From JAWKTM01 sp041399085 (GTDB lineage Bacteria > Planctomycetota > Planctomycetia > Pirellulales > Pirellulaceae), in contig JAWKTM010000027.1 of NCBI GenBank assembly GCA_041399085.1, positions 27,625 to 91,624 on the forward strand: a stretch of 64,000 bases of DNA. The letters are read 5' to 3'. The notes beneath the pieces were generated by a model. It did no database searches, was not told the origin of the DNA, and saw only the letters and a list, made by a program, of their open reading frames with translations. Position numbers and translations under genes: made by a program. Position 1 is the first letter of the stretch, and each line of letters opens with the position of its first letter. Of the stretch, positions 18,284 through 28,199 are shown piece by piece.

Positions 18284-19006
18284 ATGCAAGACGAATTCGT
18301 CAATCGTCTCGGGATGTTCCGCACCGCGTCCGGCACGCTCAACCGGCCCGAGTACCTGCCGGTGTGGCAGAACCAGCCGCCCCTTATTTTCACGACCAAA
18401 GCCACTGCGGCGATGCAAGCCGTCGAGGATTTGGCGGATTTCACGGCCCAGCAGCAAGCCGTCACCACCGGTGCGGCCGAACGCAAAGCCACCGAGGAGG
18501 ACGAGCTGGAACGGGAGGCTTTCCGGTTCGGCGGCGTGCTGGCGATTTGGTTGCGGGATCAAGGCGACACGGAGAACGCCGCCAAGGTCGATTTTCCCTT
18601 GAGCGGTTGGCGTCGCATGCGGCATGAAACGCTGCTGCAACAAGCCCGCCTGCTCCAGCAGCTCGGCGAAGCGGCCTTGGCCAGCCCCGAAGCCACCACG
18701 GCCGAAGCCTACGGCATCACCGCCGCGGCGCTCGCCAAGCTAACCAAAGAAGCCGACGACTTCGCCGCGGTGATCTCCAATCCCCAACAAGCGATCGCCG
18801 AACGCAAAGCCCGCACCCGCCAGCTTCGCGACCGTTTCAACGAAGTGGAATCTCAGTTCCAAACACTCGACCGTCTCATAGAACTATTCCACACCACCCC
18901 CGAAGGCCGCAACCTAATCGCCGCCTGGCAAACCAGCCGCATCATCCGAGACCTAGGCCCTGGCCCACTAACACCACCCAACCCCGATCAACCCACGGCA
19001 GCGTGA
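18284..19006 (+). CDS. Hypothetical cytoplasmic helical protein
   Basis: Protein of 240 aa from ATG 18284 (MQDEFVNRLGMFRTASGTLNRPEYLPVWQNQPP). A G-rich GGGAGAAGG lies just upstream. The body is almost entirely helical: repeated Ala, Glu and Gln-rich segments such as TTKATAAMQAVEDLADFTAQQ, RLLQQLGEAALASPEATTAEAYGITAAALAKL and QAIAERKARTRQLRDRFNEVESQFQTLDRLIELF, suggesting coiled coils. The tail is Pro-rich. No signal peptide, catalytic motif or family that I can name. Genes of similar style occur as single hypothetical genes in planctomycetes and related phyla; no function is assigned. Confidence 0.7.
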   Translation: MQDEFVNRLGMFRTASGTLNRPEYLPVWQNQPPLIFTTKATAAMQAVEDLADFTAQQQAVTTGAAERKATEEDELEREAFRFGGVLAIWLRDQGDTENAAKVDFPLSGWRRMRHETLLQQARLLQQLGEAALASPEATTAEAYGITAAALAKLTKEADDFAAVISNPQQAIAERKARTRQLRDRFNEVESQFQTLDRLIELFHTTPEGRNLIAAWQTSRIIRDLGPGPLTPPNPDQPTAA

Positions 19007-19526
19007 GAAGGGTGTATAGAGTCATTCATCGGCAACCAAAATGAAAAGTTTGGTTGCCGATGACGTCAGACCGAAGTGTATTAGCCAATTGCAACCGATT
19101 GCTGCCGAGCAATCGCTGCATAGCACTGTTTCAGGTTGGACATGCCGGGCTTTATCAGGTACGGGCGAAATACCAATGGTGCCGGGTGCCGCAGTCCGAC
19201 GTTCCCAACCCCCACGCAGCAATCTCCCAAAAAAAATCCCATCCATTCCCGCCCATCCGCAAATTAATACGCGTGGCACACCACGCCCCAAGACGCAAAC
19301 ACGAGCACGCCCAGGCATTGTGATATACAGACGTAGGAAAGAAGCCATATACCGTCATTACCATATCTTCCTCGCCCTCAATCTCAAGAACCCTCCCCGC
19401 CCAGCTTGACAGGACCACGTCGCTATACTTAATCGCGGCAAGAGATATTTCGCCAATACACCGGCCTCTGTAGAATATCAGTTCGATTCGCAAATCCACA
19501 ATTCCGAAACTTAAAGACCCTGACAC
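19007..19526. other. Gene-poor spacer with a diverged repeat
   Basis: About 520 bp. Near 19117-19146 is a copy of the island's spacer repeat (GCACTGTTTCAGGTTGGACATGCC). Short frames are present on both strands, but none has a start signal, domain or composition suggesting a real protein. It marks the left edge of the AT-richer island. Confidence 0.5.
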
Positions 19527-21215
19527 ATGACACGCAGCTTTGAAAGACCAAGGAAGCTAGAGTCTCATTTGATTCATCTGCTTGCTTCGACAAAAACCAC
19601 CACCCCACTTCAGCTTCTGCTTGAGCAAAGCGCAAGCGTTGAAAGCGGCGTCAAGTCAGCTGGTGACAGCGATAAACGAAATGGCGGGAGACATCTGAAC
19701 GGCTTTACGGAGATGGTTTCATCATTCTGTCAGAAACAACATGGTTTGGGTCATCAATCGAATATTCCTACCTGTTTGAGACGCTCTATGATCAACCGAC
19801 ACAGCGACGCGAATATATCGAATCGTGTCGAAAACGCCACCCCTTCGTGGGCTACATGTACCTTGTCGATTTAATAAGGACACGAGTTTTCAACACAATC
19901 TTTACGACTAACTTCGACGACCTCTTGAATGAAGCGTGCTATTTATACTCCACCGACGTTAGGCCGGATAGTTTATGCTCATGACTCCAGCATCAGGTCG
20001 AGCCTGAATTACCACAAAACGTCCGAAAATTATAAAATTACATGGCGATTTTCTTTTTCGATAGCACATTAAGAACACCGTTCGTGAACTAGAGTCCCTT
20101 GAAAGCAACATGAGGGACAAGTTCAAGCAATATGCATCAGAATACGGGATGATCGTCCTCGGGTATTCTGGACGTGATCGGTCTATCATGACACTCTCGA
20201 CGCACTACTGCGGAATGATGATTCCTTTCCCTCATGGCGTTTACTGGTGTGTGCGAAAGGACGCGGAAGTTGTCAAAGAAGTTGATCACCTCTGCCGATT
20301 CCCGCGATTCCACCTCGTCGAATTGAGTAGCTTCAATAGTTTCATGTGCGAGTCTCACAATGCGATTACGGGACATGTTCATCCAACCAGCAATCCATAC
20401 GGCGTTGCTGCTGAGAAACTCGCCAATCTACTTGAGAGTCTTCGTGCACCGTCGGGAAGCGTGGAGCTTCAGAAATGCTTAGCCTGTGACGTCACTCTTC
20501 TCGGACAAAAAACTGGTAGGAAAACCAGCCAGTTCCTGGCTTTACGTATGCCGCATCAAATCCTTGCATGGAACGATTTAAAGAGCGGTAACCACGAGGG
20601 TGCGATTGGCCACATTCAGCGTAATTGCAACGGGTGATTAACCGTGACAACGCTCGTTTAGCGATTGATATTCTCAAGGCACAATGGAGTGACGATTTAG
20701 CAAATGACCTAGTGCGGAGTCACTAGAGAACAATAAATTTGAGCGATGGTAACATATTGGCAACATCAATGAGATCGTCGTGCAATTGTTGCACCAAAAG
20801 AGATTTGAGTTTGCAGAACGAGTTATGAACGCTACGGCTCCGGCATTTGCACTTGTATCCGGTTGGGCAAAGGAGTATTTCCTAATAAAACCTATGCACA
20901 GAACTATTGCCACCAGGGTTTGGAGATTCCCGAAGCCTTACTTCAGGAAATTAAGAAACTTGCAGAATTCAGCGTTGATCCCTTTGGCAAGGTTTGGCGT
21001 TTTGCTGCCTATCCGAAACAAATAAGGCGGTTGAAGTGCTGATTGAAAGACACAGAAATGGAACGGTTGAAAGCCACCTGCTTTACGATATTTTAGGATG
21101 GCCAATTTGCTGGTTATTGAGTGATGAAGAACAGAATCAACTACGGTCTCTTTCTAGTCGCAAGAGTAGGAAGAACCAAGCTCGAATCGAATCCGCCAGC
21201 TGCGGAACTGTTTGA
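19527..21215 (+). pseudogene. SIR2-like (NAD-binding) defence-type protein, broken by multiple frameshifts
   Basis: Reading across frames gives one coherent protein. Near 19610 is SASVESGVKSAGD, a remnant of the SIR2 GAGxS nucleotide loop. At 19740-19960 comes IEYSYLFETLYDQP... then FNTIFTTNFDDLLNEA, the SIR2 TTNFD signature. Near 20030 is KIIKLHGDFLF (LHGD), and at 20110-20400 YGMIVLGYSGRDRSIM and VYWCVRK. A TPR-like helical C-terminus follows to about 21215. This order matches SIR2_2-type proteins used in bacterial anti-phage NADase systems. At least five indels interrupt it. No obvious partner (HerA, APAZ, STAND) is adjacent. It is either a decayed defence gene or one damaged by consensus errors. 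Confidence 0.72.
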
Positions 21216-21238
21216 AGTGGGCGAGTCTGGTGTTGGTA

Positions 21239-21480
21239 GTGTCGCTGGCACTTTGCCAGTGGCCTTCTGCCGTCACTTGTAGGTCGAATTACTACAGGTG
21301 TCCGCGAGAGACACTGCCTTGTATTGAGTGTTTGAGAGAGAGTTGCAGGGACATATATAAAGGATATGCTTGGGAGTGTCGAACGATGTCGCTCAATCAA
21401 CCTTGGAGGATTGTCTCGCAATGACGTTCTAGCACCACAACACGCAACAAACGGCACAAGAGCAGTGGCGAGACGCCACC
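21239..21480. repeat. Diverged copy of the island MITE-like repeat (copy 1)
   Basis: Collinear with 23695-23940: shared blocks include GCCGTCACTTG, TCCGCGAGAGACACTGC, CTTGTATTG/CGTTGTATCG, and GCACCACAACACGCAACAAACGGCACAAG against GCACCGCAACACGCAACGAACGG. The terminal palindromes are degraded (CTGGCACTTTGCCAG at the left end). Confidence 0.75.
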
Positions 21481-21490
21481 CGACCGAGAG

Positions 21491-21990
21491 GTGGATCGAA
21501 TGGTTTCTGAAAGCAAGTCGTTTCGGCTGCCGCCGAGCTACGCTGGGGTCGCCGATCGAATTGCTGAGATAACAAATCAAATGCCAGTACCCAAGCTCAC
21601 TGAACGCCAAGCCGAGATTCTACTGCTTTTTGCAGAACGCCACATGTCCGATGAACCATCGTCGGAGCGCGTGTCAGAGAAATTGAGCGTTTAGGTTCGA
21701 AACCGAACGCGACATAAAAATACCTTCCACTTCTTCCGAAAATGGATGGGTGCAAAGGCAGACGAACGAGTCGGTAATGTTCAACCGTCTGCTGTGGCTT
21801 TCATACATCACCTTGATAATCCCGCACCAAAGAATCACCTCACGGAGTGGACGATCTGGTGGTTCTCCGCGCGATGGCGTGCGGCTATCACCATTGCTAC
21901 TATTGTACTGCCACTGGTCGTTCAGGATTGAGATGATACAAATAGTGACGGTGTTGATCGGAGTTCCTCCAGTAGCAGCTACATGACGGT
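21491..21990 (+). pseudogene. Remnant of a small membrane protein with a winged-helix-like segment
   Basis: Pieces in several frames: VPKLTERQAEILLLFAERH (21590-21640), an HTH-like stretch ending VMFNRLLWLSYI (near 21775), and one strong membrane span WWFSARWRAAITIATIVLPLVVQ (about 21858-21927), then IQIVTVLIGVPPVAAT. The combination suggests a DNA-binding-like or helical domain plus a membrane anchor. I do not recognise the family. Several indels break it. It lies between two copies of the island repeat, like its neighbouring genes. Confidence 0.35.
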
Positions 21991-22039
21991 GAATGAAGTG
22001 TTTGACGGCCAAGCGGAAGCAGGACGGGGCATTATGTGC

Positions 22040-22390
22040 TGTTGGCTTGTCCAGTGCTGTTGCGGTCGGGAGGCACTGTTTAAGTTTGGTGCATGTCGGC
22101 CCGGTGGCACCGTTTGCGGTCGACACCGCATCATTAGTTGCAAGTCCTTTGGCTAACGGCCTGCAGCACTGTTTAAGGTTGGGCATGTCGGATGTGGCTT
22201 ATGTGGCACTGGCGTTTCGCCAGTGCTCTTGTGCCGGCACTTGCGGGCTGAATTGGCTCACAGGTTTCCCAAGGAAGTTGCCGTCGGAACTAGGCGACTT
22301 CGGGTGACAGGTGAGATTCGGGGCGGTGCTCAATGCGTCACGGTTAGAATCTTGTGGCACCACCAGAGGAAACGGGTGGCAACGGCGGAC
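22040..22390. repeat. Island spacer repeats including a partial MITE-like copy (copy 2)
   Basis: Two copies of GCACTGTTTAAGnTTGGnnCATGTCGG (about 22069 and 22166) flank TTAGTTGCAAGTCCTTTGGCTAACGGC (22136-22162). From 22203 starts GTGGCACTGGCGTTTCGCCAGTGCTCTTG, a hairpin equal to the left end of the 23695 element, followed by GCGGGCTGAATTGGCTCACAGG. The right part has diverged. Confidence 0.75.
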
Positions 22391-22538
22391 GCAAACCCTA
22401 ACCTAAACCAACGAAACACCGGCCTAGCTCGCCCCGAGCGGGCGAATCGGGCGTTTTCACAATGGACAAATCAACCGGGCCCGCCGGGTGATTGTCGTCG
22501 TTATGGCGTAAGTCCGACTTCGACTAACACAATGACGA

Positions 22539-22948
22539 TTGACAGAGAAAAACTGGACGGAAACTTGCTATGACTTCTGGATCGGCGTATTTCCAAACGA
22601 AGATGCGTTTTCGAATACGTTGGAGAGGATCCCGATTACTATCAACGCATGGACGACGATGATGAGATCGCGCTTTCAAAGTTCATCGCGGATCAAGGTA
22701 AGCAATGGTACGACCATGACACGATTGAAATGGGATTCAACGCTAAAGCCAAAACTATCACGAGCTTGTTCGCGGGTACTCTTATTCGGATCAATATGCG
22801 GACCAGTTAGAAAACTTGGCATCGCAAATTGGTCATCTGGCGTCAACTCGTTTTCGTTCATTCGTGCCGGACAAATCCAGAACCCACGATCGGTGAAACG
22901 CAAGACTTCGACTTTCGGTACGTCGGGCAACTGACGTACAAGATATGA
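22539..22948 (+). pseudogene. Imm22-like immunity protein (frameshifted)
   Basis: From a TTG at 22539 the frame reads TEKNWTETCYDFWIGVFPNEDAF. It then continues in other frames as FEYVGEDPDYYQRMDDDDEIALSKFIADQGKQWYDHDTIEMGFNAKA, SYSDQYADQLENLASQIGHLAST, FIRAGQIQNPRSV and RYVGQLTYKI with a TGA at 22946-22948. This order (FWIGxF at the start, acidic insert, DQGxxWYDHDxxE, then a C-terminal beta hairpin) fits the Imm22 family, cytoplasmic antidotes to polymorphic toxins, about 130 aa. About three small indels break it. No cognate toxin gene is seen in the window. Confidence 0.6.
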
Positions 22949-22979
22949 AAGCGGACACGCCGCAAACGCCATAACCATG

Positions 22980-23220
22980 GCCTGGTGGCACTGTTTTAGG
23001 TTGCCCATGTCGGATGCGTTCGGTGTGCCACAGGCGCTTCGCCAGGCGCTCTTTTGCCGCTCGTTGGGGTTTGTAGCGTGGATGCGATGCCAGAGCATAG
23101 GGTGTGGCACGTCGTAGGGCAGCGTGCGTCGGGCGCTGCATGGCGGTCCGGTGGCACTGTTTTCGGCCAACCCTGAATGTTTAGTTGCAAGTCCTTTGGC
23201 CAACTGCCTTCATCACCGTA
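22980..23220. repeat. Island spacer repeats (copy 3)
   Basis: GGTGGCACTGTTTTAGGTTGCCCATGTCGGATG (from 22984), then a degenerate hairpin GTGTGCCACAGGCGCTTCGCCAGGCGCTCTTTTGCCG (23022-23058). At 23150-23212 GGTGGCACTGTTTTCGGCCAACC and TTAGTTGCAAGTCCTTTGGCCAACTGCC repeat the module at 22100-22162. Confidence 0.75.
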
Positions 23221-23240
23221 GCCTGGGGCGACGCCTGACG

Positions 23241-23481
23241 ATTACCCACATTTTCCTAGCCGCGAAGCGGCGTTAGCACGTGCCTCACGGCGTAAGCCGT
23301 GGGGTTGGGACGCAACACCTCGTTTGAGCCGCGAAGCGGCGACAGCAATCCGGGGATCACACGTGGTCTACCCGCTGTCGCCGCTTCGCGGCTAACTCGC
23401 GTAAATTGCCAGGTTCTGCGGGCTCACGCCCGCAGCTAAGTGCTGTCGTCGCTTCGCGACCAACAAGAAAATGTGGGTAAT
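23241..23481. mobile_element. 241-bp MITE-like element with perfect 15-bp terminal inverted repeats
   Basis: ATTACCCACATTTTC at 23241-23255 and GAAAATGTGGGTAAT at 23467-23481 are exact reverse complements. The interior is packed with palindromes: CCGCGAAGCGG (23260 and 23333), CGCTTCGCGG (23382), CACGGCGTAAGCCGTG, and GCGGGCTCACGCCCGC. The flanks share GGCGACGCCT on both sides. No coding capacity. It looks like a non-autonomous, structured mobile repeat. Confidence 0.75.
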
Positions 23482-23694
23482 GCTCGTGGGCGACGCCTCA
23501 GGAACTTGGGCAGCGTGTATTGGTGTAGCCAACGGCCCTATTCACGATTCCCCGCCTGATGATGTCCTTCGGCCAACAGACTGCGATCAAACCGCCGCCT
23601 GGAGCGGTGCCCCAGGCTACGATGACCAAGGCCTATGGCCAATTATCTTATGGACAGTTCAACGGTATAGCGTTTCAGGCTGGTTGCGTTCCGT
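23482..23694. other. Unassigned spacer between two MITE-like elements
   Basis: It contains short open frames (for example one with QTAIKPPPGAVPQATMTKAYGQ), but no recognisable domain, RBS or family. It may be the remnant of another cassette gene. Confidence 0.3.
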
Positions 23695-23940
23695 GTGCCA
23701 CTGGCGTTTCGTCAGTGCTCTTTGGCCGTCACTTGCGGGCTGAATTGGCTCACAGGTTTCCGCGAGAGACACTGCGTTGTATCGTGCTTCTCGGATAGAA
23801 CGGTGAATGCGGACAAGGGCATGTCGGGGGCTGGTAGAACGATGTTGTTTCAAACAACCTACACAATTTCCTCGCAGTGACGTTGCCTGCACCGCAACAC
23901 GCAACGAACGGCACAAGTACACTGGCGAGGCCAGTGGCAC
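23695..23940. mobile_element. 246-bp MITE-like element with 11-bp terminal inverted repeats that are themselves hairpins
   Basis: It starts GTGCCACTGGC and ends GCCAGTGGCAC (exact 11-bp inverted repeats). Each end is also part of a local palindrome: CACTGGCGTTTCGTCAGTG at the left, CACTGGCGAGGCCAGTG at the right. Related copies lie at 21239-21480, 22203-22380 and about 23022-23160. No coding capacity. The palindromic ends resemble REP/BIME or PATE-type elements mobilised in trans. Confidence 0.78.
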
Positions 23941-24018
23941 AATGGGCAAGACTGACACGGCCAGCCTCAAGCAGTGCCGGCGGGCCTGAATCCCAGATCT
24001 CACAAATGGAATCCGATT

Positions 24019-24735
24019 ATGGCAATGAAAGACTGGTTCAAACGGCGGACGGCACCGAAAACTGTCGGTAAACGCGCAGTAAGGTGGATCATGAATTCTC
24101 GCCTACGGCGAGCTGAGTCCTCAAGTGGGATTTCTCGCGGAGTCGACTCTCGGTCATATGCAAGAACGTGAGCGTGTCTACGCGGAATTGTTTGGCGAAT
24201 CGGATACGGTCTTTCACGAGCTGCTGCCGCATTCCGCACATCGACATTTATCGCTTCCCGCCCAATGAGCAGCGCGACTTCTTCACCTATGTAACCGGCG
24301 GCTTGAGCGATCTTCCGATGAATTCGCCGGATGAACTCGGCGCCCGATATCGTCGTGCCGAATTGGTCTTTACGCGAGCGAGCATCGAGACGACTATCCC
24401 GAGTTGCTTCGATGGCTATCGCACTTCGTCCACGACCATTCCACTTGGTTGCATTGGGGACACTCGTTGCCGAATGGCCAACCGCCGTCGCCCCTTTTTG
24501 ACACCGAGAACCTCGATAGTCTGTTCTTTATCCCAACAATTGTCCGTCCCGATTCCACATTCGGCGAAAAGCTGCGGATTGACGACGATCCAGTCAACTT
24601 GGTTTGGTGCGTTCCCATTACGACGGCCGACACAATTGAAGTTCGATCAAGGCGCTCGAGGCTCTATGCGACCTGTTCGGACGCGAATCAGCACTCTCCT
24701 ATATTCCAAGGGAATCGCGACAGCTGCATGTCTAG
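24019..24735 (+). pseudogene. SUFU-domain (suppressor-of-fused-like) immunity-type protein, frameshifted
   Basis: From ATG 24019 (MAMKDWFKRRTAPK), pieces in successive frames read GELSPQVGFLAESTLGHMQERERVYAELFGESDTVFHELLPHS, HIDIYRFPPNEQRDFFTYVTGGLSDLPMNSPDE, RRAELVF, LLRWLSHFVHDHSTWLHWGHSLPNGQPPSPLFDTENLDSLFF, VNLVWCVPITTAE, LKFDQGAEALCDLF and QLHV with TAG at 24733-24735. The FPP, (Y)VTxGLSDxPM, RAEL and WGHxxPNG blocks are those of bacterial SUFU proteins, which serve as immunity proteins in polymorphic toxin systems. Expected length is about 235 aa. Several one-base indels break it. Confidence 0.7.
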
Positions 24736-25002
24736 CAGATCAACTGACCTTCCGCAAGAGCCAGCAATCAGGTTGCTGGTGCAGCCTCTAATCAACGAAC
24801 CGTTTCATCGACGGTTGTGGGGTGGGATTCAAGAGCAAAAGCCAATCCGCGTTGCCCTTGCACCAACCGAACTTGTTCATCCAGTTAGGGTTCGATTGAT
24901 GGCTAATCCTTGCAAGGCCAGTCTTTGATGCCGCCTCCGTCTTCTTCAGTAACGATATTGCGACTGACTCGCCTTCGTGAATCTGGAAAAGAAAAATTCG
25001 GA
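24736..25002. other. Spacer without a recognisable gene
   Basis: Short frames exist on both strands, none with a start signal or known domain. The region separates the rightward SUFU locus from the leftward kinase locus. Confidence 0.4.
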
Positions 25003-28000
25003 TCATGATTTGACTAATAGTCTCGCATTGTTTAGATGATCGAGCGAGGCAAGCTGCTGACCTGTTTCCATGTTGTAAACACGGATCCGATTTGCATTCC
25101 GTGTCCCAACAGCGAGCAGTCGGCCGTCCGGTGAAATGGTAGCCTCAATCGCGTACATCCTTGCCGAGCGGTGTCCGATTTTGTTTTCCGTCGCGGCTAC
25201 TCCAGTATCGGATCGCCGCATGCGCTGGGCGCGGCTGGCTGAATTACTGTATCGCCATTCGGAGTTGTGCCGCGATTCCGCGCGGGCCCACGTCGATTGG
25301 CCGTGCGGATGCGCGAGTAGCTTCCGTTCGTTGATCGACCACGTACTGATGCTGTGAGCTCGTCCCAGAATCGCAAGCGTCGAACCGTCCAAGCTGAGCC
25401 GCGGCCTGGGTAAGCCCGTCCGCCGGCGCGCTGCTACGGGTAACCAACTTGTAATCGGGGCGGGATTCAGAATCGAACGGCTCTAGGTGTGTCGTCGCCA
25501 GCGAGAAACCGTTCGTCGGGACTAAAAGCGACGGCGTTAATGTCATTGTGAGTGTTACTCGTGACAACCACTCGTGATGTGGCCATGCCCTTATTCAAAT
25601 CACTCCAGACTCGGATCGAACCATCACCCGATGCGGATGCCAACTCACGACCATCGGGCGAAAAAACTAAGGTCCGAAACAGGTTGGGTGTGACCGCTGA
25701 GTGTATGTTGCAAGTTGCCTGTCGCCGGATTCCTACACGTGGATCAGCTTGTCATGTCCGCCTGATGCCAGAAACCGACCGTCGCGAGTGAATTGAACTA
25801 CGCTTCGATCGCATGTGCGTGCTTCATCGATCCCTTGTCGGACAAGATTGTCCTGGTTTCCGCATCCCACAGCTGGACTTCCTGGTTCGCGCCTGCGGTT
25901 GCCAAATAGCGATGTTGCCCGCTCCGGATGGAAGTCAATCGTAAAGCAAAGTGCAGTGGAATTTAAAGTAGCGCAGTGACCAGTCATTGGTATTCCAGAT
26001 AGCATTTCCTACGGATTTCCCATCTAGCACATGCCATTCGCGGTGGCGAGCAGGGCCCCGTCGGAACTCCAGGCCACCCTTCGCACGGGGCGCGGAGTCA
26101 GCAGCCGCAGGTGTTTTATTCAGTTGGCCGGAATCGATTTCCAGATGAAGACCCCGCGAGCGGTAGCGTCGTTGAGATCTGATTTCCACAACAAGTCGCG
26201 AGAAACTCACCGTTCGGACTGATACGGGCGTCACGGACTCTTGCAGGATGATCAGCAAAAATACGTCGCGCCTGTCCTATCTCGGCGTCCCAAACAATCG
26301 CAACTCCGTGCGGTTCCTGGCCAGCCGATGCAAGCCACCGTCCGTCCAGACTGAAAGCAATGCTTTCGACGTAGCTCCAGTGTTTCCAGGCGGCTGTCGC
26401 CGACAATCGCCACAATCTCAGGCGGAACAGCGGTCGGATCGCCGAACCCCGCAACCATCAATTCATAGGGACTAATGTCCTCGCGACGGAATTCATCTAC
26501 TGGCCAGCGGAGTTCACCATTAATTCGGCAGCCCGGATCGCGTGACGTGTTCCATACTGCTTGAGCCGAAAGTCACCGTTACTGTTCCGCAATTGCTCGA
26601 CATCAGGGACTGGATGCGGGCTTGTCTTTCATCGAATCGACTCGCGATGCAAATTCAGATAGTTGATTCCTCTAACGATGACTCGATATGTCCAGCCAAG
26701 TTGCGATCCCCTCTGTTTTTGGATCAACATCTACTAACTTCCCGTGGTTGCGGGCTGATTGAGATTACTGGCCTTCGGGTTTCATGTTTGGGTCGACAGG
26801 CAGTGCGATCTCAAGGACAGAGTTTTTGCCCTTGTGGATCGTGAAGTTCGCGTGGGTGCGCGGTAGCCGGGAGCAGTTACTTGCAGTTCATGTTCGCCGA
26901 CACTGAATTCGAATGGGTGCTCGTCGGCTGTCACCTTGATCGTGCTGCCGTCGACGGTATTATTACGCGTCAGCCGTTGGTTCGGTCAGCGTGAACCGCA
27001 CCGTCCCCGTTGGCGTCCGGATCGAAAGCACGATCACCGCCGCCAGCAGGGCAACGCCTACCAGAACGGTTAAAAGTCGTGTCCGCCAGCCTGGGAAAGT
27101 GGATTGCGGGTCGCTGGTTGCTCTCGGACGCGACTGCGGTTAATCGTATCCGCCGTCCAGTACCTCCGGCGGTGAGCGGTGATTCATCGGCGACCGGGGC
27201 TGAGTCGTGCGTCGCCGACAACGTGGCGTGAACTGATTTGACTGAGGAGGGTCGTGGCAACTGGACCGTCCAAGCTACTTGGTTGGCTACCAACCCATGT
27301 CGAAAGTGCAACGGCGAATTCGTTCATCGTCGCGAACCGGTCTTCTTCTGTTTCGCCATCGCCTTTGTGCCGCAATCGCTTCCAACCTCGTCGATCCCTT
27401 CGTGGTGTGCTGAAGGTGGAGTTGGCTCAACATAAATAATGCGACCGATGACTTGAGCGACCGATCCGCTAAATGGTCGCTGGCCACAAAGCAACTCGTA
27501 CAGAATCACTCCCAGGCTATAAATATCCGATTGCGGGCCGATTTCTGAAACGCGACCACGTGCCTGCTCGGGAGACATGTAGACGGGCGAACCTAAGATG
27601 TCGCCGCTGCGGGTCAGAACTGCATCGCACGAGTTCTCGCGCGCCAGGCCAAAGTCCATGATGACCGGCTCATAAAGCGCCCGGCGTCATTACTGCTGGC
27701 GGGCTTCAAGTCGCGATGAATGACGCCCTTGTCAAAAGCGCGTACTGCAGCACTCGCGCCAATGCCTCGACCTTCACGCGCCGCCTGGATGGCAGGCAAA
27801 GGCTGATTGGGTCCGATACATTGATCCAGACGCCGACCGAGTGCACCAGTCCCATGACGATGACGAAACGCTCGTCGTCCTCGAACACCTCAAAACCGGA
27901 CAACATTTGGGTGGTGCAAGCGCGGCCGCGGAACGGGCCTCACGGAGGAAACAACGTTCGCTTCTTCGCTCGCGAAACGAACCTTTAGCGGAACCTTGAG

Positions 28001-28192
28001 CGCCACTTTCGCTGTAGATGTGCATCGTGTGCCAGGTACATCGCCGAATCCGCCGCTGCCTAGCACTGAAACAACATTGAACCGACCGACTGAAGCGGGC
28101 TGGTTGCAACTCCGCCGCATTGTTCGGGACAACGGTCTTGAGGCTTGCCGGAAGTTGAAGCTTCCGGCGTATCCAACGTTTTCCCGTACCAA
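25003..28192 (-). pseudogene. Ser/Thr protein kinase with transmembrane segment, PEGA-like domain and WD40 propeller (many frameshifts)
   Basis: Read leftward across frames. The kinase N-lobe VGRFNVVSVLGSGGFGDVY lies near 28090 and VALKVP near 28000. HRDLKPAS lies near 27710, then DFGLAREN, GSPVYMSPEQARGR and SDIYSLGVILYELLCGQRPF (27450-27660). A hydrophobic span sits near 27030-27080, followed by VRFTLTEPTA and KVTADEHPFEFSVGEHELQVTAPGY, a PEGA-like beta domain (26850-26960). WD40 repeats run from about 26450 to the stop at 25003 (SIAFSLDGRWLASAGQE, RISPNGEFLATC, ATISPDGRLLAVGTRNANRIRVYNMETG). The intact protein would be about 1050 aa, a common planctomycete architecture. Ten or more indels are needed to read it. 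Confidence 0.7.
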
Positions 28193-28199
28193 CCAACTC

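Noticed and set aside
19020..24740. Integron gene-cassette array
   Set aside because: The spacer repeats have palindromes but I found no RYYYAAC/GTTRRRY attC core pairs and no integrase in the window; the cassette-like layout is kept as a finding without that name.
24788..25006. Small minus-strand gene before the WD40 kinase
   Set aside because: Low-information sequence; no start signal or family.
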